The translations under genes and the position numbers were made by a program. From Trebouxia sp. TZW2008 (taxonomy: Eukaryota > Chlorophyta > Trebouxiophyceae > Trebouxiales > Trebouxiaceae): a stretch of 64,000 nt of DNA. Numbering within the stretch: position 1 is the stretch's first letter; each line of letters opens with the position of its first letter. Location of the stretch: contig BDIU01000116.1 of the NCBI GenBank assembly GCA_002118135.1, forward strand, positions 23,662 through 87,661, written 5' to 3'. Of this stretch, positions 12,801 through 24,500 are shown piece after piece. The notes below the pieces were generated by a model. That model searched no databases, had not been told where the DNA came from, and worked only from the letters and a program-made list of their open reading frames with translations.

Positions 12801-14325
12801 GCCCTCTCTCGCTGTCAAGAGCATTAATGATATGTGTGCAGATGCACCATGACAAGGCACATGAGCAGCATAAAAGACAGTGGCTAAAGATGGTGACGAT
12901 GCTCCACCTTTTTGCCTGCGACTATTGTGTACTTGATGACATCGTCAAGCCGTCTCGCCATTTTCTTGTTGATGTACTGGCCAACATCTAGCTCCTTGAT
13001 CTCGCCGGCAAACTGTGTGCTGTAGGTTGATGCATCCCATTTGTCAATTTTGCTGATGCCACTGTTTCCCTGCACAATTGCAGCACAGATCATTTTGTCA
13101 GGTGTCAAACCAAGTGCTGTGGCTTTGTGCATCCCATTTGCCAATTTTGCTGATGCCACTGTCTCCCTGCACAATTACAGCACAGAGTATCTGATCAGGT
13201 GTCAAACTAGGTGCTGTAGCTTGGTGCATCCCACTTGTCAATTTGCTGCTCCCACTGTTTCCCTACGCCTATCATGACATCATGACAGGCTCCTATGGTA
13301 CAGCAAGCCGGCATGTTCAAGTTGAACAGTCAGTTGCCAATGCGTTAGTCAGGGAAGTCTTCTGCACAGCAATACTCTGACGGTCGGTCAAGTATACATG
13401 TCGAAAGCACAGATATGTCTTGAATTATTGCACTCATGTGTATTGCACTAAAGCAATGCAGCAGACATTGGCTTTGTGAGACTGCAACAATCAAAGCATG
13501 CCGGATCATGCACATGCTGCCTTGTACACAATCAGAAATACCAGCACCAAGGATGTGCTGATTTTGCGCTGATAAAAACACAAGACCATTCTTTCACAAA
13601 ACGTTGTCGAGTCTGCACTGATCTGTAACAAATTGTCGTTAAATTCTTTGGGATCCTAGGCTATTCATTACACCCATGCCTGTCACTCAAGCTTTTATGT
13701 GCTGCCATGCAGAACAAGGCCAGTGGACACTGGTGATCTGCATCTCTGCAGTTGTGAGGGCTGACCTGTAACAAGTTGTCATAGAACTCTTTGGGGTCAT
13801 GCCCTAGGCTCGTTACCACACCCATGCCTGTCACCACCACTCGGCGTTTGGGCTTAATGTGAGGGTGGGGCTTTGTATGCTGTGGAGCTTCTCCCGCCAA
13901 CACTTTCAAACGTCTCTGTAATGCCAAACAGGCACTGACAGCAAATGATTGAACAGGCAATGGCCCGTTTTGGTGCAAAATCTAATAGAGCCATTTGTTT
14001 CAAGCAGATATGCCCATTCATGACATGATGAAGAGCCAGCAACGCAAATGCCTTGTCAAGTAGCACACTGGTACCAATGCAACAGATGCCATGTTGACAA
14101 GGCCGTGTTTGCAGTTGGTCTTGACACCCCTGCTCACAATGCCTTGAATCGTTCAGACTAGCTTGTGCCAGAAGGTCGAAGACCTCACCGTTCGTGACGC
14201 TGGCACGCGCTGTGTGTGCCGCTGACAAGGCTGTGATAGCGGTAGGCTACCTGCAACCGACGCACAGCATTTGCAGAGCAGCTTGATGCAGCGCCCATGC
14301 ATAGGGCGCAGTGACTGCAACACAT
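6801..14325 (-). CDS. KAS: 3-oxoacyl-[acyl-carrier-protein] synthase (KAS I/II, FabF type), plastid-targeted
   Basis: This enzyme condenses acyl-ACP with malonyl-ACP in plastid fatty acid elongation. Ten exons read on the minus strand: 14325-14251, 13915-13766, 13069-12908, 11243-11106, 10723-10581, 10032-9842, 9135-8988, 8222-8149, 7471-7328 and 6967-6801. All phases agree, giving 463 residues. Residues about 1-45 are Cys/Ala/Ser/Arg-rich and look like a transit peptide. The thiolase fold starts at [15 protein letters not shown]. The nucleophile is Cys about 214 in STACATGN. The catalytic histidines are about 354 (NAHGTSTP) and 389 ([10 protein letters not shown]), and the conserved Lys is about 384 (INSTKS). 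The C terminus has [10 protein letters not shown]. The start at 14325 is the Met nearest the first donor; the frame stays open upstream to about 14685, so a longer leader is possible. Sequence alone does not separate KAS I from KAS II. Several introns carry decayed exon copies. Confidence 0.95.
7165..7240 (-). repeat. Decayed copy of the 3' part of KAS exon 9
   Basis: Minus-strand sequence reads [19 protein letters not shown], nearly the end of exon 9 (7471-7328). It lies downstream of that exon in the same intron. Confidence 0.75.
7545..7631 (-). repeat. Copy of the 5' part of KAS exon 9
   Basis: The minus strand reads [15 protein letters not shown] and then [12 protein letters not shown], with a CAG acceptor context like that of exon 9. 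It lies upstream of the working exon. The copy stops after HLLDS and lacks the Gly/Ala-rich remainder. It is well preserved and could act as a cryptic acceptor. Confidence 0.8.
8690..8925 (-). repeat. Two decayed copies of the 3' part of KAS exon 7
   Basis: Blocks at about 8690-8770 and 8840-8925 repeat the segment around [13 protein letters not shown] and its donor from exon 7 (9135-8988), with a period near 150 bp. Both lie downstream of the working exon and carry substitutions and frame breaks. Confidence 0.75.
9510..9755 (-). repeat. Two decayed copies of the 3' part of KAS exon 6
   Basis: The minus strand reads [20 protein letters not shown] in the working exon. Copies at about 9665-9755 (with a stop) and 9515-9610 ([20 protein letters not shown]) follow downstream. 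Confidence 0.8.
10202..10470 (-). repeat. Two copies of the active-site segment of KAS exon 5
   Basis: Minus-strand copies at about 10470-10389 ([20 protein letters not shown]) and 10285-10203 ([20 protein letters not shown]) repeat the 3' part of exon 5 (10723-10581), including the nucleophilic Cys motif and the donor region. The period is about 187 bp. Both lie downstream of the working exon. Confidence 0.85.
11250..11960 (-). repeat. Array of decayed copies of the 5' part of KAS exon 4
   Basis: The working exon begins [20 protein letters not shown] at 11243. Upstream on the minus strand, copies begin near 11340, 11492, 11588 and 11750, with weaker ones near 11840 and 11945. They alternate between two types, [15 protein letters not shown] and [15 protein letters not shown], so the array is a higher-order repeat of about 250 bp. 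Confidence 0.8.
12118..12206. repeat. 11-bp tandem repeat
   Basis: AACCTGCCTGT and its variant AACCTGCTTGT are repeated about eight times in head-to-tail order inside the intron between KAS exons 3 and 4. Confidence 0.9.
13128..13265 (-). repeat. Two decayed copies of the 5' part of KAS exon 3
   Basis: Blocks at about 13128-13190 and 13225-13265 repeat the start of exon 3 ([13 protein letters not shown] and its acceptor). They sit upstream of the working exon with a period near 95 bp. Confidence 0.7.
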
Positions 14326-15324
14326 CGCTTTGAGCCGACGAGAATTGCCGGTGCTGAACCGCAGCTGTAAATCAGTCAGTGTCGGCATTCCGAGGGGCAG
14401 CTTGCACCTGCAGCGGGTGCTTGGGTGTGCAGACACTGCCACATGGCTGCAGACTTCGATCTCCCCGGACCCCACGACTCTCAGGTCAAGACAAGACGAC
14501 GAGCAACTACGACTGCCTATGCACCAAGCGCGCTGACTTTGAAGCAGACACTTCGCGTTGAACGCGCGCCTGGTCAAGTTCGAGCTTATGCAGACCGCAG
14601 TGATTAGCAGTGCAGCTGAAAGAAGCCCTGCGTTGATGATGCCATCGAGCTGGCGAGCAGCAGCAAGCAGCAAGCTGATGCGCACGGAGTCGGTTTCAAA
14701 TTACGCGCTGCATCCACCGACTCCGCACACAATGGCAATGCTGCAATGTCTTTCAACCGTCTGCGTTTCGCGATACGGATGGCACGGGATTGTTTGCGCA
14801 GTCCGTGAATTCCAGCCGTGCGCCTCGCACGGACTCACTTGAGACATTGCGCATTGCCTCAGCTAACAGCATGTGCAGCGGAGATCTACGCGCCACGACC
14901 CTGTGTGGGAAAATACAGCGCATTCCCCCATCCCAGGTGACCAGTCTTCTTGTTTGGCCAAGGCCTGTAACTCTCCCCCTCAGCCTAACTGATGTCCATA
15001 ATCACTTGGCAATGAATGTGCTTGGCAACTGCCGCATCTGCAAAGAAAGTTGGCCTCAAACAAAATGCTTTTGGCTGCTATGATAGTGCAAGGTCAAGTG
15101 AATGAAGTCAACAATGCAATGCGACAACTCCGCATTTAGATTTCAGTCATCGTGTTTGAATGGTGCGAGAATCAGCTGCATCTCAACGTCTCTTCAGCTT
15201 GCTTTACTGCCGTCCCCTTGAGTCAGCAGGATTCGATCGCTTCGCAGACTGCAACGGTTGCATTCCGAGAGTGTTGAGCTTGTCAGCGGTGGTCTTTTCT
15301 GGCAGCCGCCGGTAACGTCTCAGC
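14326..15324. promoter_or_regulatory. Divergent intergenic region with presumed promoters
   Basis: About 1 kb separates the KAS start (-) from the next gene's start (+). It is richer in CG dinucleotides than its flanks and has an open minus-strand frame next to KAS that may extend the leader. I recognise no specific promoter motif. Confidence 0.4.
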
Positions 15325-16980
15325 ATGGTGCACCGTAGACAAAACCCCCGCCAACGGAAAAGGAATCGCGCTGTTGTCGATGGTGTCTCAGAGCACCATG
15401 TCAGCAACGTAGCAAGAGCTGCATTAGCCGCAGGAGCAGTGACTTTGACCGTCTGCGCTCTGCGGCTCACAGTCGGTGCTGTAGGCAGATTTTTTACAGC
15501 TCGTTCATCACCCCCACAACCGCCACCGTCATCGCACCCTACTGATCCCTCAACACCATCCGATCCAGGACCTTCATCTCACAAGTCAGCTTCACCTCTC
15601 AAGCCGAGCAGCAGAAAACGCCGTGCTGCCACACGGTCATCTGCTGTCAGCACATGTCCTCAGTTGTCCTTCCCCCAAGATGCTAACCCTCAGGCCCTGA
15701 CAAAGCCTCCACCTTGGCCGCCCAAGACTGCAGTGCCAGCATGCAGCACACCTTCATCGACAATGATGCCAAACCCTGCTCTATCCCCTACCCTGCCCTC
15801 AGCTTTGAGTGTTTCACCTGGCAGAAGCACAAGTCTTCTTCGCCCTGCCTTGCTCTCAGCTGCTCCTGCCCTGGGCCATGAAGCCCCTGCCTTGCTCCCA
15901 GCAGCCCCTGCCTCACTGTTGACAGCTCCTGTCCTGCCTCCTGTTGCCCCTGCCACAGCCCCTACTGCTCCTGCCCTGGCCCCTGCTGCTCCTGCACTCG
16001 ACACAGCTGTGTCTGCCTCGCCCTCAGCAGCCCCTGCCGCACTCCTGACAGCCCCTGCCCTCAGCCCTGGTGCCCGTATGTCAGCTCAGCTGGCCCTTAG
16101 CCGAGCTTCAGAAGCCTCTGCTGCAGGCCCCTGCCCCTTTACTCTCCATTCCTCGCCCACGGCAGCACCACTGCAGCAGTCTGGCATCAGAAATGTCACC
16201 AGTCATCCCCTGCCAGACATGTCTTCTACACTGCCCCAGAATTCTTCCACCAATCCCTGCAGACCAGCATTAGCTCCTCTAGAGAACAGCCCCAACCGTC
16301 CTCAGCATGCAGTGCAGCACAAAGTATGTTATACCACTGCTATAGTAGAGCAACCCCAGGCCCAAAAACAGTGTGTATGCGTCAGCTCCTATCAAGATGA
16401 GAATGTGCTGCCACACACACAGCCGCCATGCAGACGCACTGCAGCAGATGGCAAGAATAGCTGTATTTCAGATGCTACCACAGCTGTGGCAAGGCCAGCC
16501 CACATACAGTTGCATACCTGCGCTCTACCTGAGCCTAAGGTATACAACACAACCTTGTTCATATATCTGTCAGTGGCTGCCAAAAGCAACGACACATCAC
16601 ATGAGGTCATGTTTGCTACTGATTGCCTGGTATGATTGCATCGCCATGCTGCTGCTGCTGAGTGCACCTCTGCACCAAAAGGCTCCAGCCATAAACATGG
16701 AATCAGATGCACTGCAGCTTGTGAGTGCTGGCGGTGTGGTGTGGTGTTGTTGTTAACAGTCTGTTGTGATCCAATTCTGCTGATGGCAAAGGCATGTCTT
16801 GTGCTGCAGGCTGCATTGCAAGAGCGGAGCCAGTGTGAGGACTGGCAACCTTGCATGAAAAGCGCCAGCATGACTGTTTCACGAAGTAGTACTCAAGCAA
16901 TTCAAGAGATTGTACCAACGGGCATGGATGGGGTTTGTGAGCTGGACCAATTACAGCAAACACGTCTGATGCAGAGGTGA
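15325..16980 (+). CDS. Pro/Ala/Ser-rich one-helix membrane protein (unknown)
   Basis: The proposed exons are 15325-16539, 16682-16720 and 16810-16980, all phase 0, giving 474 residues. The N terminus is basic (MVHRRQNPRQRKRNRAVVDG). A hydrophobic segment follows (ARAALAAGAVTLTVCALRLT, residues about 31-50). After that comes a very long Pro/Ala/Ser-rich region with repeats like APALLPAAPASL. No catalytic motif is visible. The architecture suggests a membrane-anchored protein with an extended disordered or hydroxyproline-rich-type domain. The two small 3' exons rest on phase agreement and plausible splice sites; the middle one has a weak acceptor (AAAAG). Confidence 0.6.
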
Positions 16981-18571
16981 GATACTGCATACATCTCAGT
17001 CAGTGATGACATAAGAGCACGGCACTGCATCCATTGTATCATAAAGTGAATTGATCATCATCAATTGCATGCTTACTGATGGGGTTCTGTGAGCCAGCAA
17101 AGTGCACACAGAAGCGATGACCCGCATTTGAACAAATTTCTTTCTGCATGGCATGCTTCAGATCATCCATGGTCTTAGACTACTGGATTGCTGTGTGGCA
17201 ACTGCATTTGCCAGAATGTTTGCCTGAAACATTATGAATTTTGACAATTGTTTAGTCTATGCGCAATGAACATCTACCGGCAGCACTCGTACAGCGACTG
17301 CTGTTGCATCTGCCCATTGCTCAATATCTGATCATATGCTGTGGAATCATGACGCAACAGACATTGTTGCATTGTGCCATTGCTCAAAACTGGTTCAACT
17401 GCAGGCAGTATAGCGCCATCCCAAAGGGTCCAATTTGGTGGACATATCATGCGGCAGGGGCATGCTGTGGCATTGGCATGGGGCTGACACGTGTAGTGTG
17501 GGGCTAGGTGTGCATAGCTGCTAGCAGAGATAGTCCTGCTGCTACAGACATCATATAGTGTTGTCTCCTTTTACACACTGCATTGATAACACAGGAATCT
17601 TTTAGTCAAAGACACCACCTGTCAGAATGCAGTCATTGGTTCCCAGTTGCCTTGTGCTTACATCAAGAATGTCCTTGTCACAAAAAAATTGTACTTGCAG
17701 TTTGGGCTGCGGAGAAAGCCCTGCTACTGACACTTGAATTGGAATCAAGCATGTTGTGTCTGGCGTGCTTAGGGTAATTTGTATTAGCACTCAAAGGACT
17801 CAGGAAAGAGGCTTTCTGTGCCCTGATGTAGCAGTCTGCTGCTGTGCAACAAAGACTGAACAGACTTCTGAGTTCAGCAGCAGTGTCTGCCCCTTTAGAC
17901 AGCTTGGCTTGCGGCATTTGTTGGTGTCAGAGAATGTGAATGTCCTCCACATGTACAGCAAGGGTTTCCAATGATGCCTGCCATGATGCCAATAACTTGT
18001 CTGCCAGATGTGTTACATGCATACTTCTTTCTTAGCGATGCTGCAAGTGTATTGTAGCAGTGGCCTCTCACAGCTTGCAATCATCACATGAATCCTTGCA
18101 ATACTCAGCACATAGTCACATTAGTCAACGTGCACAGCAAATCATGCTCCCATCAGCACAAAGTTGATTGTGAGTCCATGCACCCAGTCTCGACGGCTAG
18201 TTGTGGTTTGCAAGATGGTGTGTGAACAGGTTCCACAATTTCGAAAGGATAGCATTCGTTTCTTAGAATTAGGTCTCCAGTGTCGAAGCTGAAATTACCC
18301 TCGACCTGTCAGCATATGCATATCAAGGTATGCACTGCTACATGCCTGCCAATGCGATAATGTTGGGCCCACAAAGCTCGAAAACACACCTCGATGCTGA
18401 GCAGTCATGAACAGGTACAAACATAGCAAAAGCAGCTTTCACAGCTGGTTTTGCAACTGTCGTGTGCTGTCCAGTACTGTTTCATGCAAAGGCTTTGCTG
18501 CAAACTCAAGGCAGCAGAATCAAAATTGTCACATTGCAGTGAAAGAGTATCAAGTCAATGATGCTGTCAGG
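16981..18571. other. Convergent intergenic stretch with a dispersed-repeat copy
   Basis: No exon with recognisable homology was found. A copy of the dispersed repeat family lies at about 17605-17690. The remainder should include the 3' UTRs of the flanking genes. Confidence 0.5.
17605..17690 (+). mobile_element. Dispersed short repeat, copy 1
   Basis: It contains GTCAGAATGCAG followed by a TTCCCAGTTGCCTTG block and TTACATCAAGAATGTCCTTG. The same ordered blocks occur at 37640-37725 and 38600-38715 on this strand, and at 26060-26175 and 55745-55880 on the other. Confidence 0.65.
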
Positions 18572-21500
18572 CTAATCAAACTTGTGCCATTTATGCCTCT
18601 TGTGACCTGACGGTGGGAAGTGCTGTGAGACATACTCAGCATCTAGCTTCTGCCATTCCTGCAAGCAACACAGTCATCAGCAAAAGCAGGTAACTTATCT
18701 GCTTCAGTGTCGCACCTGGCTGTGTATAGTCACAAGTAGCTACCATACACCGTGTGTCAGATTATGCATTCTCACGGGCATCATATGCATCAATGCATAC
18801 ATCAACATGCCAACAGGATAAGCGAGATTGACAAGATATAGAGATGTGCACACTTGATGTCTGGTCACTTCTCAGCAGCTTCAACTGCATTCAGACTGGC
18901 TTAACAGGTAATGACCAAAGTGTGACAATCTGCAAGCAACATGTACAGACTGACGCGTTACAGGGCGCACCTGTAGCCACTCAGCCAGATGCTCAGCTTC
19001 TCGGTAGGCGCTGAGTCTGTGAGTCATCTCAGCTGAGCTGAGGTACTGGTGCTTGACAGCTTGCTCAGCTGGAGAGCCCTGCACTACCAGACTCAAACTC
19101 AAATCTTGAAAATGTCTTGCATGACTATCAGTTCTGTCATTATCTGTGACATGCTTGCTGTCTTTGTGCTGACACGCGTCTCTTGATAACAGCATATCGA
19201 GATAAAAATCACAGAAATGATAGAGCATGCAGCACTGTTTGAAGGGTCAATGCTGCTACACAGAGCATTAAGGAAAAGCTTGAATGAAGAAGAAAGCCTG
19301 TCTCTGGCAGCTGGAAATACAATTTGACACTACAGCGGCGTGACGTACCCACTGGAACACTTCTTGTGAGCCTTGTTCATTACCTGCACAGGGAGCAGAT
19401 GTGCTTCTGTGTTGAAAACTTACTGGTCTAGTGGGAACCTGATGTGTGAACAGCATGATGTCCACACTGAGTGACTGTGTACGTCATGCTTTCTGCACTG
19501 AAATATTGTGTACATCACACTGTAAATACTGAGAAAAGCAAAGCCGTCCTGTCTATGTGGGTACCTGAACAGGGAGTGGATGCGCTTCTGTATTGAAGAC
19601 CCATTGGTCTAATGGAAACCTAGGACTTACGCTTGGGTCCAGCAGCAGGTACAGGTACTTCAGAGCTTCTCCTGTCCAGAAAGACTCCATCTTGTCCCTT
19701 ACTGGAGGCGGCACCTGCAGGAGTCACGGCATTGGTAGCTTGTGGCTCTGTAGCACCTATCACTTTGTGGCCTATCAACACCCACTGGTCTAGTGGGTGC
19801 CTGAGGGTGGGAGCGGGGTCCAGAAGGAGGTATTTCAGAGCTTGTCCTGTCCAGAAAGAGTCCATGTTGTCCCTTGCTGGTGGCGACACCCACCAAAATC
19901 AGCACCTAAGGGTTTGTAGAATGATGTCTTCTTGTTGGGCCACGTGACGTAACGATGCTCTTGTGGTAAAGACGATGCAACCATTTACCAGTCACTGTGT
20001 TCTGACTGCAGTGGTTTGGCTTCTGAGAAAAGCCAGGACTTAGGCCACACATAGCTATCTGCCATAATTGCTCATGCAAGCATTAGGGACGAGACATTGA
20101 GGAGGATTGCTGCCAACTCATGCAAGCATTAGAGGCAAAACAGAACTCAGGGAACGTACTGTCAAGACGCTATCCAGGTTGGTGTACCCGCCAGTGCTGA
20201 CTCTACTGAACTTCTCAAAAGCTCTGAAAATGTGCCAACCCCACTCCTGATACTGCGGATCTCCAGTGATTTGATGCAGCACAAACAGAGACTCGACAGT
20301 CTCAGGCCTCAGCAAATTGTGGGAGTCCTGCAGCAGCCATACTAGGCACTCACTTCTGGTGCGCAAAATGGTTCAGCATTTGCATAATCGAGTGAATTGT
20401 TTTTAAAGCCTCTTACAACGTGCCAGCCCAAATGTTGATATTGGGGTTGGCTGTGACTTGGTGCAGCACATCAAGAGGATGCACTGTCTCTGGCCGTAGC
20501 AACGCTGAATGCTGTGCTATCCATGCTTTGCAACAAATTGTACACGTCCAACTAGCTCCATAGATTTGCCTGTATGATGTGATGTTGCCTCCTACCTGTC
20601 GCGTAATTATGAAGTCTGCATCAAATGAGTCACATCCAAACAGTCTTCATGAATGTGCCAGTACGATGTGATGTAGACGGATACATGACCAAACAGTCCT
20701 GCAGCGACTGCCTGTGACTTGATAATGAGTCATACCTGCCGCTTGACCATGAAGTCACCTCCCCCTATGTCCATGTGATGCTGCTTGGGGTAGTCATCAC
20801 CCTTGTCATGCTGGGTGAAGAAGACGATTTCCGGAGCCAACCCTACTGGAATCCTCCGGTACATCTCATAACATGTCAACATCAACTCTTCAGCCAGCTC
20901 TAAGTCGTTGAGATCATCTTGAGCGCCTGTGTTGATTCCATGGAAATGACCCAGCGCCAACAATCCTGCAAAAACCTGTGATTTAGAGAACGAAGTTTAT
21001 AAAATCTGCTTTACAAAGTCGTCTTGTGGCATGTCAACAACAACTCTTCAGCAAGCTTTATGTCGTTGAGATCATCTTGAGCGCCGGTGTTGACTCCATG
21101 GAAGTGACCCAGAGCCAACAATCCTGCAAACTTAGCAGTAAATCATGTAGAAAATGGAGTTTAGCTGTAGTTTGCAAAAGGAAACTCATGTATTGAGCAA
21201 AGAATTCATTTGGAACATTGTAAAAGAATTGGTTGCTGCTAAGTCATTGAGATCATCTTGAGCGCCTGTCTTGACTCCATGCAAGTGGCGCAGAGCAAGC
21301 AGACCTAATCCAGAAAGAGCTTCAATGATTTAACAATTCTTGCCAGCGAGCAGTGTTTGCCATCACTGCTTTTGCTGCTGATGTGTCAAACACAGCAGAG
21401 AAGGAAACAGGCACAGTGATGAATTGGACTTTGCCCTATGTCTGCCTCTGAAATTTACATGTCTAAACTCTGCCCTTGGATGTTGCAGTAAGCAGACAGC

Positions 21501-24500
21501 AACGTACCATTAACATGTCTGCACAATGCCTCACATCGTACCTGGCAGGAAGCAGACCAAGTGGTCCATCTTAGGTTCAGGGTTGCCTTTGTGGCGTCGC
21601 CGCTCTGCAATGTAGGTCAGCCCCTCAGCAGCAGGGCTAGTGCGCATCACCAGCAACTGCCTTATCCCCTTCATGGACCTCTTATACTGCCTGCACGTCA
21701 ATAGTGCGCACGTGTCCGAGAACAGATAATGTATACATGGGTTGCATTTGAGAGTGCTCTCTTCTGTCTTGATGTCCAACAGCATCATTAACTTTGGATT
21801 TTGCAACAGCAGCTCACAATGTAGCTAAGAGCGTCACAATGACCTACAGCTGCAGGGCTGGTGCGCGTCACCAGCAACTGCCATACGCCCTTCATGGATC
21901 TCTTATACTGCCTCCACGTCAATAGTGCGCAATTTGATGAGTACAGAGTCATGGAATAGCTTGGCCGCGACTGGGAGTGTTAGATTCTGTCTTGATGTCT
22001 AACATCATGAACATTTCTTTGTGTATTGCAAAAACAGCTTACGATAGCCTCAGCAGTGGGGATGGTACGCATCACCAGCAACTGCCTCACACCCTTCTTT
22101 GACAACTTGTACTGCCTGCACATCGACAATATAGGTAGCACATCAATTGAATGCCATATGCTATGTAGTTCAGAGCTGTGGCAAAGGTGCAACAACTGCC
22201 TCACACCCTTCTTTGACCTCTAGTACTGTGTGCATGGCAACAGCACGTGTATGCTGCAGCAGAGAAGAGCCCATGCTAAGGACCTCACAAGAGCTGTCAC
22301 AATGGCCTCAGCAGCAGGGCTGGTGCGCATTGCCAGCAACCGCCTCACGCCCTTCATGGACCTCTTATATCGCCTGCACACCCAACATACAGTGAACACA
22401 CATCACAGCACCAAGGCATGGCTTGCTCCCTCAGGCAGGAATTGCAGGTGAGGCCAGATGCAACATCAACATTCAGGAGCACTGTCAAGAATCTGTACAA
22501 GCACCTTGCCCTAAAAATCAGCAAGGCAGCAATGTTGCCCAGGTGCAGTCAAGCCTGAGCTGTTGCACAGGTGATGTAGGCTTACTTGAGCAAGGCGACA
22601 TCTGAGTTGCCAGTCGAAATCCAGTGCTTCAGCAGGTACTCACAGTAGCTGTGTGAGACCTGAACATGTACTAGGCCTGTCCTACAAAGACAGCAGTGCT
22701 GCACAGGTTCCTTTGGATAGGCGATTGTGGCTTACTTCAGCAAGGCGCTATCTGTCTTGCCAGTCAGAATCCAGTGCTTCAGCAGGTACTCATAGTAGCT
22801 GTCCCCTCTCGAGCCTAGGCTGAGTTTGTCCCCATGCACATCCCCTGAGTGAGGGTTCACCCAGATGGGGCAGACCCCTTGCTCGCAGTTGCCGCTCTTG
22901 CCTACTTTGGCGACCACTTCACGTGCCAATTTTCCAAGATCGCTGTGCCCTGCAATTGCATGAAATGAATGTAACATAACCTTCATAGCTGTGCTGTGTG
23001 CCCTCCTGCACTGATGATGATTGACTCTGGACACCTAAATTGTTGTCTTCTGTGAAATGTGCATGGCAACACTCATCGCAGTCAGCAAAGGGTTTGTACA
23101 TACAAACTGTTCCGTTGAGCAACTCTAGCAGGACATGCTTGGACTCATTTGTCATTGCGGCTTGTGCAGTCTCAAAGTGATGATCTCAACTGACCCTGAA
23201 GGGTTCTTGACTTACCCATCGCTGCTCCAAGAGTGGCATATTCCAGGGTCAGGCTAGTTACTTCTGACAGGGAAGAAGAGGAGCTCCATTTCGGTGGTGA
23301 GCCCTTGAGCTGTTGTAGATTCACATCTGACCAAGGGATGCCTGCAGCACAGCAATGTCATTGAGGTAACACAACATGTTCTTCAGGTGACAACTGCAAC
23401 TGGTCAAAATCAACTCTTTATGTCCGGCAGTAATAGTGACAATAACAATAACATCCTTAGCAATGACAACAACCATGATTGGGCTGTCAACAGTACTCAA
23501 TGGTCATGGTAATGACAACACAACGACAGTGCCCTTGACATTGACGACTGTACCAGTTGTCAGTTGTGGCCATGATGACATTGGTAGTGACACTCACCTG
23601 ATGGGGACTGGAAGGCGGGGGTCATGCGCATGCCCAGCTCAACAGACTTATACAAGAAGGCTCGGTCACCTCCTGTCAAGTAAAAGGCTGACAGCAGCCC
23701 GCCCAGGATCCTGATAGTTGTCTCAAACAGGTTTACAGTTGTGTCCTGCACAGCAATTGCATTTTCATTGGATGGGTGTCTCAAACAGGTTCACTGCTGT
23801 CTTCTGCACAACACAGCGTCGTCACGGTGAGATACAAGGCTGACAGCAGCCCACGCAGGATCCTGATAGTCGTCTCGAACAGGTTCAATGTCATGTCCTG
23901 CGCGGTTATACAAGCTCTTGCTGAGTCTGCATGCTGCATTTGATTGCCTGCAGCCCAGTAAGCGCCGACATAGCATGCGCAAGAGCTGGCTGTTGCCTTC
24001 TGACCAGCATCTCAAAGCAACAACCACATGTGCTCATCATGCAAGCAATGGAAAGGGTGTCATCACATCTGTCAGTACTCTGTCGTCTGGGCACACCTGA
24101 TCAAGGACAAGGTTACGGGCCACCCAAACCCTAGCCTCCGCCAGCTCTTCTTCTAACCCCATCATGTGCAGGGTATCCAGGGAGTCCACAAGGGTGAGGC
24201 CCAGGCCAAACCAGCGGTGACTAGCATGGGACAGGGGCAGTAACTCATCCTCACCCCAGGCATAGGTTCTGTAGCCTTTCCAGGCCCACTGCATACCTTC
24301 CTTAACCTTCTGCTGCCTTTCTGCTGTGTCTGTGATGCAGCCCAGCTCATCACCTGCAGCAGTCGAAGTCAGTTGCCCTGACAGCACAAAATGGAAGACC
24401 TGGGCAGCTTAGCTCTTCACCTTCAACAAAGGCAGTCATTTGCTCCAACAGCCAAGCTACGCAAAGACTGATCATTGCAGGCACGGAAGCCTGCAGTCAG

